From: Streptomyces sp. NBC_00178 | Lineage (GTDB): Bacteria > Actinomycetota > Actinomycetes > Streptomycetales > Streptomycetaceae | Assembly (NCBI RefSeq): GCF_036206005.1 | Contig: NZ_CP108143.1 | Coordinates: 5,609,501 to 5,673,500 of the forward strand | DNA: 64,000 nucleotides | Direction of reading: 5' to 3' | Part shown: piece by piece, positions 26,834 through 59,945 of the stretch | Position numbering within the stretch: the first letter of the stretch is position 1 | How the letters are laid out: every line of letters starts with the position of its first letter | Translations under genes and position numbers: made by a program | Notes under the pieces: model-generated | Databases searched by the model: none | Seen by the model: only the letters and a program-made list of their open reading frames with translations | Told to the model about the DNA's origin: nothing

Positions 26834-27169
26834 ATGGCGGACAGCGCCGCAAGGAAAGCGGACTATGCCAAGGGCTTGGGAGGTGTCTCCTCCCTGGAGT
26901 CGGCCCGCAGCGCGGTGGAGAAGATCCAGAACAACGTGGGTGAGATCGCCGCGCGTTCGGGTGTCGGCGGGGACGAGGGACAGGCCCTGCTGAAGCTCTT
27001 CCGCAGCTGGAACGCGGAGGCGCAGAAGGTCGTCATCCAGATCAGCAAGATGGTCGACGCGCTCCAGGAGAACGTGACCTCGGCCGACCGTCTGGCCAAG
27101 GAGAACCAGGACCTCACCGAGGTGCTCAACAGCAAGACCAGCCAGGGTGTCTTCGAAGCACTGCGCTGA
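26834..27169 (+). CDS. WXG100-family ESX substrate (first of pair)
   Basis: This 111-residue helical hairpin protein is predicted to be secreted by the T7SS, probably as a heterodimer with the next product. Helices span ~22-44 and ~50-100. The turn reads SWNAEAQ (W59-N60-A61), so the tryptophan is kept but the usual glycine of WxG is replaced. Long amphipathic helices (KIQNNVGEIAARS, KVVIQISKMVDALQENV) fit the fold. No C-terminal YxxxD/E export motif is obvious. The ATG follows GAAGGGAGCG. The next gene starts 90 bp downstream, separated by a hairpin. It corresponds by position to the esx pair of Streptomyces; which partner is EsxA or EsxB I cannot settle. Confidence 0.8.
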   Translation: MADSAARKADYAKGLGGVSSLESARSAVEKIQNNVGEIAARSGVGGDEGQALLKLFRSWNAEAQKVVIQISKMVDALQENVTSADRLAKENQDLTEVLNSKTSQGVFEALR

Positions 27170-27220
27170 CCCGCCCCTGCGGCACCGGCCTCCTCAGGGA
27201 CGGCCGGCATCCGTGACCTC

Positions 27221-27240
27221 GCCGGGCCCCGCGGCCCGGC
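27221..27240 (+). terminator. hairpin between the two WXG100 genes
   Basis: A perfect 8-bp stem (GCCGGGCC / GGCCCGGC) with a 4-nt loop ends just before the ribosome site of the second WXG100 gene. It is more likely an attenuator or RNA-stability element than a full stop. Confidence 0.45.
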
Positions 27241-27258
27241 CACCCGAGAGGAGATGTC

Positions 27259-27567
27259 ATGGCTGACGGCATCATCGATGTGCAGTACGCCACGGTCCGG
27301 CACGCGATCGAGGAGCTGAAGGACCAGACCCAGCAGATCATCACGACCCTCAACAACCTCGAGGACGAGCTGAGGCCGCTCGTGACCTCGTGGGAGGGTG
27401 ACGACCAGCAGATGTACCGCGGGGTCCAGGCGGAGTGGGACCAGGCCACCAAGAACATGGCCCTCCTCCTCGGCGACAGCGGCGAGCTGGTGCAGAGCAT
27501 CCACGACAACCACTCCCGTGACGAGCGCAAGAGCGCCGACAACTGGGGGAACGTGCGGGCCCGTTAG
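27259..27567 (+). CDS. WXG100-family ESX substrate (second of pair)
   Basis: This 102-residue protein has a canonical WXG motif, W45-E46-G47, between two amphipathic helices (TVRHAIEELKDQTQQIITTL and QQMYRGVQAEWDQATKNMAL). It is the expected dimer partner of the preceding product and a secreted T7SS substrate or co-secretion factor. The C-terminal tail (RDERKSADNWGNVRAR) is charged and lacks an obvious YxxxD/E signal, so the signal may reside in the partner or in three-dimensional context. GAGAGGAG provides a strong ribosome site. A large hairpin follows the stop. Confidence 0.88.
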   Translation: MADGIIDVQYATVRHAIEELKDQTQQIITTLNNLEDELRPLVTSWEGDDQQMYRGVQAEWDQATKNMALLLGDSGELVQSIHDNHSRDERKSADNWGNVRAR

Positions 27568-27573
27568 GTCCCG

Positions 27574-27614
27574 GCCGGGGCCCGTCTCCACACATCCGGA
27601 GGGCGGGCCCCGGC
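27574..27614 (+). terminator. long hairpin after the esx pair
   Basis: An 11-bp perfect stem (GCCGGGGCCCG / CGGGCCCCGGC) begins 6 bp after the second WXG100 stop, with further inner CTCC/GGAG pairing. A second hairpin (GCGCGCC / GGCGCGC, 27620-27635) follows at once. It is probably a partial terminator or 3' stabiliser that sets the esx transcript apart from the downstream genes. Confidence 0.6.
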
Positions 27615-27722
27615 TTCGTGCGCGCCCTGGCGCGCATCCGCCGGCCGCACCGGCGTCCGTACGGGGCGCAGGGCCGGCCGCTTCGCTCCCCCGCCCGGCA
27701 CCGAACCGCAGGAGGACGTCCC

Positions 27723-28187
27723 ATGGCCGGTGAGAAGGCCGACGTCAAGCACTTCGACCTCAAGCAGATGGAGTACTTCCGGGACAACGAGGTGCAGCCG
27801 GTGTACTCCGCCGCGAAGAAGCACAAGGAGGACGGCGACGGCGCCCACATCCGTCCGCTCGGCCACCTCGTCGACGGTCACACCACCCCGGACAACCTGG
27901 CCCAGGACAAGCAGCTCCTGCGCATCGGCAGGATGGTCACCGAACCCCTCGTCTCGGGGCCGAAGCTGATCGAGGGCATACGCACGGCGGCCGTGGCCGT
28001 CGACAAGCTGCTGGGCGACCAGATGGACCTCTTCAAGGAGCTGAAGGAAGCGCTCACCGAGACCATCGAAGAGGCCAACAAGACCAAGAACAAGAACCTC
28101 GACGCCATCGACGCGCAGACGCTGCTGCAGACCTTCGACGAGGTCGACACCCTCACCAGCGGCTCCACGGGCGAAGAGACCACCTGA
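27723..28187 (+). CDS. helical ESX-linked protein of unknown function
   Basis: This protein has 154 residues. I do not recognise a named family. It is soluble, charged and predicted mostly helical: a short N-terminal segment (FDLKQMEYFRDNEVQPVYSA) and a long C-terminal pair of helices (KLIEGIRTAAVAVDKLLGDQ, ELKEALTETIEEANKTKNK). There is no WxG, signal peptide or membrane helix. The ATG at 27723 has AGGAGG 7 nt upstream; upstream in-frame codons are Arg/Pro-rich and lie in hairpins, so they are excluded. Its place between the WXG100 pair and the AAWKG-type protein suggests an ESX substrate or an adaptor that pairs with one. Confidence 0.7.
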   Translation: MAGEKADVKHFDLKQMEYFRDNEVQPVYSAAKKHKEDGDGAHIRPLGHLVDGHTTPDNLAQDKQLLRIGRMVTEPLVSGPKLIEGIRTAAVAVDKLLGDQMDLFKELKEALTETIEEANKTKNKNLDAIDAQTLLQTFDEVDTLTSGSTGEETT

Positions 28188-28336
28188 CCGCCGCCTCCGC
28201 CTCCCGATCCCGTGTCATGCCCGGGCCCCCGCGCCTCGTCGGCCCGGCGGGGCGGGCGTGAGGTCCGCACGGCCGCGCGCCAGCCCGCGGGGCCCGTGCG
28301 CCGACCCGGACGACATCCGACCAGAAAGGGCCTCCG

Positions 28337-31300
28337 GTGGCCGATCGGTACGATCCCAACTCCGGCGCCAACCTCGACAAGTTCGACAGCGCCGGCGACC
28401 CCTCGACCGATACCTGGGCCACCCTGGTCACCCACATCACGGGATATCCGGTGCCGGACCGCAGCACCGTCTTCGACACGCTCCGGTCCGACCACGGCGG
28501 CAAGCTGTTCCGGATGGACATCAAGGAGCGCAGCCTCAGCCTGCTCGTCAAGGACTCCGGGTTCCTGACGAACAAGGGCGAGGACTACGACATCTGGTTC
28601 TTCGACAGCGGCAAGAAGCGTTCCATCATGCAGGCCCGGATCGTCTTCGAGGGCCGTGTGAAGGCCGGTGAGGAGATCATCTTCGCCGGGCCCGGCTCCG
28701 ACAACGTCCACGACGCTCAGGTCCGCGAGGGCAACGAGTTCACGGACTACAACAAGGACAAGATGAGCACCATCCCGCTGGCCCGGTACATGAACGGGCC
28801 GCGGGCGGCACTGCTCGGACTGCTGGGCGGCAGCACGCAGGACGCCCGGTTCAGCAGCCTGGGCGTCCCCGGAGCCGACGTGGTGGACCTGAACTCCTTC
28901 AACACCACGGGGGACTCCTTCGACTTCGCCGCCAAGTTCTTCAAGGACCACGCTGTGGTGCTGAAGGACTGGGAGGACCGCTTCGGCCGGGACGACGCCA
29001 GCTGGAAGGGCGAGGCGGCGGAGGTCTTCCGCAGCCTTGTCAAGAAGATCCGCGAGAACTACGACAGCTACGTCGAGACCTTCAACTCCAGTGTCGGCAC
29101 CGGGGACGAGACCGGCACCGGCAATACGGTGTACTCGCGAGCCCTGTCCCTGGGCCGCACCTACCTGGAGGACTCGGCGACCAAACTGCTGGACGCCTGG
29201 CTGGCATGGGCCAAGTCCGCGTACTACGACCCGCACCAGGTGCTGCGCTACGTCCTGGACGAACTCGCGCAGTGGGTGGACGCCAACAACGTGGCCAAGA
29301 CGGACATCAAGTCGTACACGAACCGCTACACCACGACCGTCAGCCACAGTCCGCAGGGCGGCTTCTCCCAGGTGCACCCGGAGTACGGCGACCTCAGCGA
29401 CATCGCGAACTGGGCGAAGGTCGGCGACAAGGCGGTCAAGATCTGGTCCCAGGGCGTGGACGAGTACCTGGGCAAGCCCGCCGCCCAGGTGCAGTCGGCC
29501 CTGAACAACCACTTCCTCGATCTGGGCGAGGACTTCTCCGACAACGTCCCGAAGCCGAAGTCGACGAGCACGGCCTCGGAGGAGTACGAGAAGAAGAAGC
29601 TCAAGGAGGAGCAGGACGAGATCAACCGGCAGAACGAGGAGAACCGGAAGTACCAGGATGAGCTTCGCGCTGAGCAGGAGCGGCAGCGCGAGGAGGACAG
29701 GAAGTACCAGGACGAACTCCGTGAGGAGCAGAACCGGCAGCGGGAGGAGGACAAGAAGTACCAGGACGAACTCCGTGAGGAGCAGAACCGGCAGCGCGAC
29801 GAGGACAAGAAGTACCAGGACGAGCTCCGCGAGGAGCAGCGCAAGGAGCAGGACGAGGCCAAGCGCCTCCAGGACGACCTGCGCAACGAGCAGAACCAGC
29901 AGCGCGACGAGGACAAGAAGTACCAGGACGAGCTCCGCGAGGAGCAGCGCAAGGAGCAGGAAGAGGCCAAGCGCGAGGCCGAGGAACAGCAGAAGGCAGT
30001 GCAGGAGAGCCTCGGCGGGCTGAACGACCCGAACGGGCCCGGAGCGCAGGACATCGACTCACTGCTGAACGGCAACATCCCGGTCACGGAGAGCACGGGC
30101 AACCTGGGAGACCTGAACGGGGACCAGCAGGGCGGTCCTGCCCCGGTCGCGCAGAACCTCGGCAGCCTCGGCGGGATCAACGGTGGCCCGGGCGGGACGA
30201 ACAAGGCCGCCGACGACGCCAACGCGGCCATCAGCCAGAACCTGGGCAACCTCGGGGACCTGAACAGCGGCGCGGGCGGCTCCCTCGACACCCCGACCGG
30301 GGGCAGCACCCAGCTCACCGACGCCGGGCTCACCACGGACTTCCCCGACGGCTCCTCCAGCACCTTCGACCCGGACAGCGGGCTGGTGACCACCACGCAC
30401 CCCGACGGCAGCGTCACCACGCAGGACCTCGGAGACGGCGCGCGGCTGACCAATCCGGACGGCTCCGTCACCTCCCTCGGTGACGACGGCCGGCTGACCA
30501 CGACCTTCCCCGACGGGACGACCCAGGTCGTCGACCCGGCCACCGGTCAGGTCACCTCCACGGCGCCCGACGGCACCACCACCACGCAGAACCTCGGCAG
30601 TCTCGGGAACCTCAACGGCCAGAACGGCCCCGGCGACCTGGGGGACCTCGGCGACATCAACTCGGACGTGACGACGGAGTCGCTCGGCGATCTGGGGAAT
30701 CTGAACGCCGACCGGTCCGCCCTGGAGACGCCCACCGGCGGTGAGACCGCACTCGACGACGGCGACTTCACCACCACCTTCCCGAACGGCGGCGAGGGTG
30801 TCTTCGACCCGGACACCGGGATGTTCACCTCGACGAGCCCGGACGGGTCCACGGTGACGACCGACCTCACCCACGGGGCGACGGTGACCAATCCGGACGG
30901 CTCCGTCACCTCACTGGACGACGGCCGGCTGTCCACGACGTTCCCCGACGGCAGCAAGCAGGTCATCGACCCCGACACCGGCATCGCCACCGTCACCGAC
31001 CCGCAGGGAAGGACCGAGACGGTGGACCTGCACGACCTCAACACGCGGGGTGGAAACAGCACGTCGGACTTCCTCGACGATCTCCGCGACCTGGGTGGCT
31101 CCGGCGGCCCGAACGGATCCGCCGGACTCGGCGCTCTCGACGGCGTGGGCGGCGGCGGACCCGCCTCCCGGGATGTGCCGTTCTCCGAACTGGGGGTCGG
31201 TGGAGGCCAGGTGGGCGCAGGCGCGTCCGTCCACGGTTCTTTCGGGGCGGACTCGGCCTCCCTGGGGGGAGGCGGCTCGGTGGCCCCGCTCTCGGACGGC

Positions 31301-31705
31301 GTCACGGGCGGCGCGGGCACCTCGCAGATTCCCGCTGCCGCCGGGCCGGGCGCCCCGGGAGCCCCGGGCACGCCCGGCAGCCCGGGTATGCCCATGGGTG
31401 GCGGAATGGGCGGTATGGGAGGCGGCGGCGACAAGGGCAACGGCGAGCGCGTACGCGCCGTGCTGGTCGACGCGGCCGAGGAGAGCGAACGCCGCAACCG
31501 GCGCAGGCGCAGCCCGTGGAACCGCCAGGAGGACAGCGACACCTTCCTGACGCCGGCGTCCCGGGTGGCGACGACCGGCGGCGACTCCCGCGAGGAGGAG
31601 GCGGAGCCGGGCCGCAGGGCCACCACGTCCGCCGACTACCTGGAGGAGGACGCCGACGTGTGGGGCACCGAGGAGGGCGGCACGCCGGCCGTGATCGGTC
31701 GATGA
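28337..31705 (+). CDS. AAWKG-family-like T7SS repeat protein with long coiled coil
   Basis: This is a 1122-residue acidic protein. The N-terminal ~170 residues are a beta-containing domain (LFRMDIKERSLSLLVKDSGF, ARIVFEGRVKAGEEIIFAGPG). Residues ~190-330 form a WXG-type helical unit with ASWKGEAAEVFR (W223, G225). Residues ~412-555 are a charged coiled coil built from 18-residue units (KKYQDELREEQ). Residues ~560-670 contain NLGDLN/NLGSLG repeats, and ~655-900 contain PDGS/TFPDG-rich repeats like YD- or RHS-type beta repeats. The tail is Gly-rich then basic and acidic. No Sec signal or membrane helix is seen. I infer a secreted ESX protein or surface fibre. GTG follows GAAAGGG. Databases use the name AAWKG family for similar Streptomyces proteins, as far as I recall. 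Confidence 0.75.
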   Translation: MADRYDPNSGANLDKFDSAGDPSTDTWATLVTHITGYPVPDRSTVFDTLRSDHGGKLFRMDIKERSLSLLVKDSGFLTNKGEDYDIWFFDSGKKRSIMQARIVFEGRVKAGEEIIFAGPGSDNVHDAQVREGNEFTDYNKDKMSTIPLARYMNGPRAALLGLLGGSTQDARFSSLGVPGADVVDLNSFNTTGDSFDFAAKFFKDHAVVLKDWEDRFGRDDASWKGEAAEVFRSLVKKIRENYDSYVETFNSSVGTGDETGTGNTVYSRALSLGRTYLEDSATKLLDAWLAWAKSAYYDPHQVLRYVLDELAQWVDANNVAKTDIKSYTNRYTTTVSHSPQGGFSQVHPEYGDLSDIANWAKVGDKAVKIWSQGVDEYLGKPAAQVQSALNNHFLDLGEDFSDNVPKPKSTSTASEEYEKKKLKEEQDEINRQNEENRKYQDELRAEQERQREEDRKYQDELREEQNRQREEDKKYQDELREEQNRQRDEDKKYQDELREEQRKEQDEAKRLQDDLRNEQNQQRDEDKKYQDELREEQRKEQEEAKREAEEQQKAVQESLGGLNDPNGPGAQDIDSLLNGNIPVTESTGNLGDLNGDQQGGPAPVAQNLGSLGGINGGPGGTNKAADDANAAISQNLGNLGDLNSGAGGSLDTPTGGSTQLTDAGLTTDFPDGSSSTFDPDSGLVTTTHPDGSVTTQDLGDGARLTNPDGSVTSLGDDGRLTTTFPDGTTQVVDPATGQVTSTAPDGTTTTQNLGSLGNLNGQNGPGDLGDLGDINSDVTTESLGDLGNLNADRSALETPTGGETALDDGDFTTTFPNGGEGVFDPDTGMFTSTSPDGSTVTTDLTHGATVTNPDGSVTSLDDGRLSTTFPDGSKQVIDPDTGIATVTDPQGRTETVDLHDLNTRGGNSTSDFLDDLRDLGGSGGPNGSAGLGALDGVGGGGPASRDVPFSELGVGGGQVGAGASVHGSFGADSASLGGGGSVAPLSDGVTGGAGTSQIPAAAGPGAPGAPGTPGSPGMPMGGGMGGMGGGGDKGNGERVRAVLVDAAEESERRNRRRRSPWNRQEDSDTFLTPASRVATTGGDSREEEAEPGRRATTSADYLEEDADVWGTEEGGTPAVIGR
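29580..29990 (+). repeat. 54-bp tandem repeats encoding a coiled coil
   Basis: About six 54-nt (18-codon) units encode variants of KKYQDELREEQNRQR-DED; several units are nearly identical at nucleotide level, implying recent expansion. Confidence 0.75.
30298..31030 (+). repeat. PDGS / NLGDLN degenerate repeats
   Basis: Two ~430-bp copies of a block are visible. Each starts with a LxTPTGG motif, runs through TTxFPxG, FDPDxG, T(H/S)PDGS, NPDGSVTSL and TTFPDG(T/S), and is separated from the other by an NLG(S/D)LGNLN stretch. The pattern is typical of extended beta repeat stalks. Confidence 0.6.
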
Positions 31706-31886
31706 CGGGCCGTCAGGTGGTGCTTGTGCGGGGTGGGGAGACGCACACCACCCGGCCCCGGCTTCCACTCCGCGCCCCGCACCAGGCAAGATCGGTACGG
31801 CAGTTGCCCGGATCGCGAGCAGTGCCGGGCGCGCCGGCCGGGCGCCCGGGTGCACGGAGTGGACGACGGAGAAGGGCGGGGCGGGC

Positions 31887-32342
31887 GTGACGGAGCCGCT
31901 GGAGAAGCGACTGGAGAAGGCCATGGCCGAACTCCAGGCAGCGCAGGAGGCCGTGGCGCGCACCGAACGCGAGCTGCGGACGGCGTCGTTCGCCGCGCTC
32001 TCCTCCGACCGTGCGGTCCGTGCCACCGCGGGTCCGCAGGGCGAGCTGACCGGGATCGACTTCCTGGAGAACAAGTACCGCGACATGTCCCCGCAGGAAC
32101 TGGCCGCCAGCGTCCTGGAGGCCGCGAGCGCGGCACGCCTGAAGATGAACAGGCACGTCATGAAGGCGATGGCGCCCTTCACCGAGCCCAGCAGCGACGT
32201 GCCGGAGCTCAAGGGCTTCGAGCTGGACTGGGAGCGCATCTTCGGGCCCGAGGTGCTGCGCGGGGACGACGACGATCCCGCACGCGGTGGCCGTGCGGCC
32301 CCGGCCTGGCGGGACGCACTCGGCGAAGAGGGAGGGGACTGA
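31887..32342 (+). CDS. YbaB/EbfC-like (EspL-type) protein
   Basis: This 151-residue protein has the YbaB/EbfC layout: an N-terminal helix (EKRLEKAMAELQAAQEAVARTE), a three-stranded sheet (VRATAGPQGELTGIDFL) and a C-terminal helix beginning YRDMSPQELAASVLEAASAA. The last ~40 residues are acidic. YbaB proteins are dimeric nucleoid-associated factors. In mycobacterial ESX-1 a YbaB-fold protein (EspL) stabilises secreted partners, so a chaperone or adaptor role for ESX substrates is plausible and is supported by the neighbours. Translation starts at a GTG with only a weak upstream purine tract. The next gene starts 3 bp after the stop, so the two are coupled. Confidence 0.7.
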   Translation: MTEPLEKRLEKAMAELQAAQEAVARTERELRTASFAALSSDRAVRATAGPQGELTGIDFLENKYRDMSPQELAASVLEAASAARLKMNRHVMKAMAPFTEPSSDVPELKGFELDWERIFGPEVLRGDDDDPARGGRAAPAWRDALGEEGGD

Positions 32343-32345
32343 CCC

Positions 32346-32717
32346 ATGGGACAGCGCTACTACGTCGACCCGCAGCGCATCGAGGCTCTGGCGAGGCAGC
32401 TGGAGGAGATCGGCACCCTGACCAGGAGCATGACCGAGGAGTTCCTGGACGAGCTGGCCCCCACGGTCAACTGGCCGGGAACAGAAGGCGAGTTCGCCGA
32501 GAAGGCCAAGCCCCAGGAGCAGAAGGAGCGGCAGACCACCAAGGAGACCATGATGGCCATCCGCGAGGCGCTGGTGGGCATCACGGACGCCACGGTCAGC
32601 CAGGTGCGGATGATGAAGGACACCCGCGACCACAACATCGAGGAAGTCGAGAAGGGCACCAACCGCATCGACACCCACGGACTCGACGGCGGCCCGGGCG
32701 GGCATGGCCGCCGCTGA
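32346..32717 (+). CDS. small WXG100-like ESX protein
   Basis: This 123-residue helical protein has the hairpin W43-P44-G45 in VNWPGTEGEF, between helices PQRIEALARQLEEIGTLTRSM and KERQTTKETMMAIREALVGI. The second helix is continued by a polar region, and the Gly/His-rich tail is disordered. Together with the YbaB-like protein it forms a coupled pair directly before the giant gene, reminiscent of EspC/EspL-type accessory pairs next to large ESX effectors. I infer that it escorts the giant protein to the secretion channel. A strong hairpin follows. Confidence 0.72.
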   Translation: MGQRYYVDPQRIEALARQLEEIGTLTRSMTEEFLDELAPTVNWPGTEGEFAEKAKPQEQKERQTTKETMMAIREALVGITDATVSQVRMMKDTRDHNIEEVEKGTNRIDTHGLDGGPGGHGRR

Positions 32718-32730
32718 TCCCCGCACCGCC

Positions 32731-32763
32731 GGCCGCTCCCGCACCACCACGCCGGGAGCGGCC
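32731..32763 (+). terminator. hairpin 38 bp before the giant gene
   Basis: A perfect 11-bp stem (GGCCGCTCCCG / CGGGAGCGGCC) with an 11-nt loop lies between the small WXG-like gene and the giant reading frame. It may attenuate transcription into the 25.7-kb gene. Confidence 0.6.
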
Positions 32764-32801
32764 GTACCGTCCTGCCTCCACGGCCTCCAGGACGGCCCCC
32801 G

Positions 32802-58494
<25,693 letters not shown>

Positions 58495-58502
<8 letters not shown>

Positions 58503-59193
58503 CCCCGGCGCCGACGGACCCGTCCCGCCCGCACCGCCCGCGGAATTCGTCCGGGCCGCCCGGCTCGCCCCAGGCCACTGGCTCTACCTCGGTGATCCCG
58601 CGTGGCAGGGGGAGGGGACACCGCCGGACTGGGCCGTGGTGGGGCAGTGGCGCTCCGACTCCGCGGGGGACATCGTCGAGTGGCAGGACAACGAGGGCTA
58701 CCGGCCGTCGCCCGGAGCGAGGGGATGGCCCGAGCCCGCCGACGAGGTGGACCGCGCCGTCCAGCTCGCCGCCACCGGTTACGGACCCGCGGAGGGGGTC
58801 ACCGCAGCGCTGGCCGGCGCCGAGGTCGCGGTCCTGGTCACCGCGGACGGCGAGCCGGTGAGCGCGTCCGCCCCCGACGGCACCGCGGTCGTCCCGGTCT
58901 ACACCTCCCCGCGCCATCTCGGGGCCACCGGGCTGGGATACGTGATGCTGCCGGTGGCCGGGCTGCTCGCACGCCTGCCCGCCGGCCACAGCCTGTTCCT
59001 CAACAGCTCCGCCCCCGCCGGCATGGTGCTGGCCGCGGACGGGCTCGCGGAGGCCCTGCGGAAGGCGGCGGCAGTAGGCCAGGAGGAGCCCGGAGGCTTT
59101 GAGGAGCCGGGAGACCGTCAGGGGCCGGGAGAGGCGGCGGGGTCCGGGGAACCGGCGAGGTCCGGGGACCCGGCGGTGGCGCCGCCGTCCTGA
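58495..59193 (+). CDS. type VII secretion system-associated protein, paralogue 2
   Basis: This 232-residue protein starts inside the last codons of the giant gene (8-bp overlap, GAGGA ribosome site). That implies tight co-translation and a direct partnership with the giant product. The globular domain (RLAPGHWLYLGDPAWQ, PPDWAVVGQWRSD, YRPSPGARGWPEPADEVDRA, AATGYGPAEGVTAALAGAEV) matches the protein at 11802 landmark by landmark. The C-terminal ~50 residues are disordered Gly/Glu/Pro-rich. It has no signal or membrane segment. I infer a dedicated chaperone, adaptor or immunity-like factor for the giant protein. The second half may be SseB-like. A strong terminator hairpin follows. Confidence 0.78.
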
Positions 59194-59243
59194 CCCCCGC
59201 GCGTCCCCCGGTCCCGCGCGTCCCCCGGTCCCGCGTCCACCCC

Positions 59244-59290
59244 GACGGGCCGGCGGCCCGGCCGGGGGTCCGGCCGGGCCGCCGCCCGTC
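59244..59290. terminator. long GC hairpin, bidirectional terminator
   Basis: A ~21-bp stem with one bulged base and a 4-nt loop lies between the convergent T7SS-associated gene and the flavin reductase gene. Upstream, short direct repeats of CGCGTCCCCCGGTCC (59199-59237) precede it. It marks the right border of the secretion locus. Confidence 0.75.
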
Positions 59291-59366
59291 CTGCGCCTTC
59301 CTCGCGTCCGTGCACACACCTCGCGGCGGCGCCGCCGCGAGCGCGGACGTCACCGCGCCCGCCCGC

Positions 59367-59945
59367 TCAGCGTGCCTCCGCCGGCCGTGCGTGGGCGAAG
59401 CCCCTGTGGTGCCAGACCAGGCCGCCGGCCGGGCGGCCCTGGCAGTCGGCGACCGCGACCCGGCCGACCAGGATCGTGTGGTCGCCGGCCTCGATCAGGT
59501 CGTGCCGCGCGCAGGTCAGCCGCAGCGCACTGTCGGCGAGTTGCGGTGCGTGGCGGGAGGCAGGTCCGGCGGCGAGCGGCACGCCGTCGAAGCGCTCCCC
59601 GGTGGGGCCCGCGAACTTCTTCGCCAGGGCCTGGTCCTCGGGCCCGAGCAGATGGACGGTGAAGGCGCCCGCGCCGGTCAGCACGTCGTGGGTGCGCGAG
59701 CCCCGGTCCAGGCAGACCAGCAGCAGGGGCGGGTCCAGGGACAGCGAGGACACCGCACTGGCCGTCAGTCCCCGCGGGCTGCCCGTGTCGTCGTAGCACG
59801 TCACGACGGTGACGGGGGCGGCGAGCGAGGCCATGGCCGCACGGAACTCGTCGGCGGGTACGTCGCGGGACAGGACCGAAGCGGCCGCCTCGTGCTCCCA
59901 TCCGGACGGTGCCCCGGATTCCGTGCGCAGGGTCGTGACACTCAT
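59367..59945 (-). CDS. flavin reductase family protein (FMN/FAD:NAD(P)H reductase)
   Basis: This 192-residue protein has the split-barrel flavin reductase fold: FRAAMASLAAPVTVVTCYDD, GLTASAVSSLSLDPPLLLVCLD, FTVHLLGPEDQALAKKFAG and a C-terminal HDTILVGRV-like strand (DHTILVGRVAVADC). It supplies reduced flavin to a partner monooxygenase; the acyl-CoA-dehydrogenase-fold protein two genes upstream is the obvious candidate. The ATG overlaps the amidohydrolase stop by 4 bp (ATGA), so it is the last gene of the minus-strand operon. No membrane or export signal is present. Confidence 0.85.
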   Translation of the reverse strand: MSVTTLRTESGAPSGWEHEAAASVLSRDVPADEFRAAMASLAAPVTVVTCYDDTGSPRGLTASAVSSLSLDPPLLLVCLDRGSRTHDVLTGAGAFTVHLLGPEDQALAKKFAGPTGERFDGVPLAAGPASRHAPQLADSALRLTCARHDLIEAGDHTILVGRVAVADCQGRPAGGLVWHHRGFAHARPAEAR

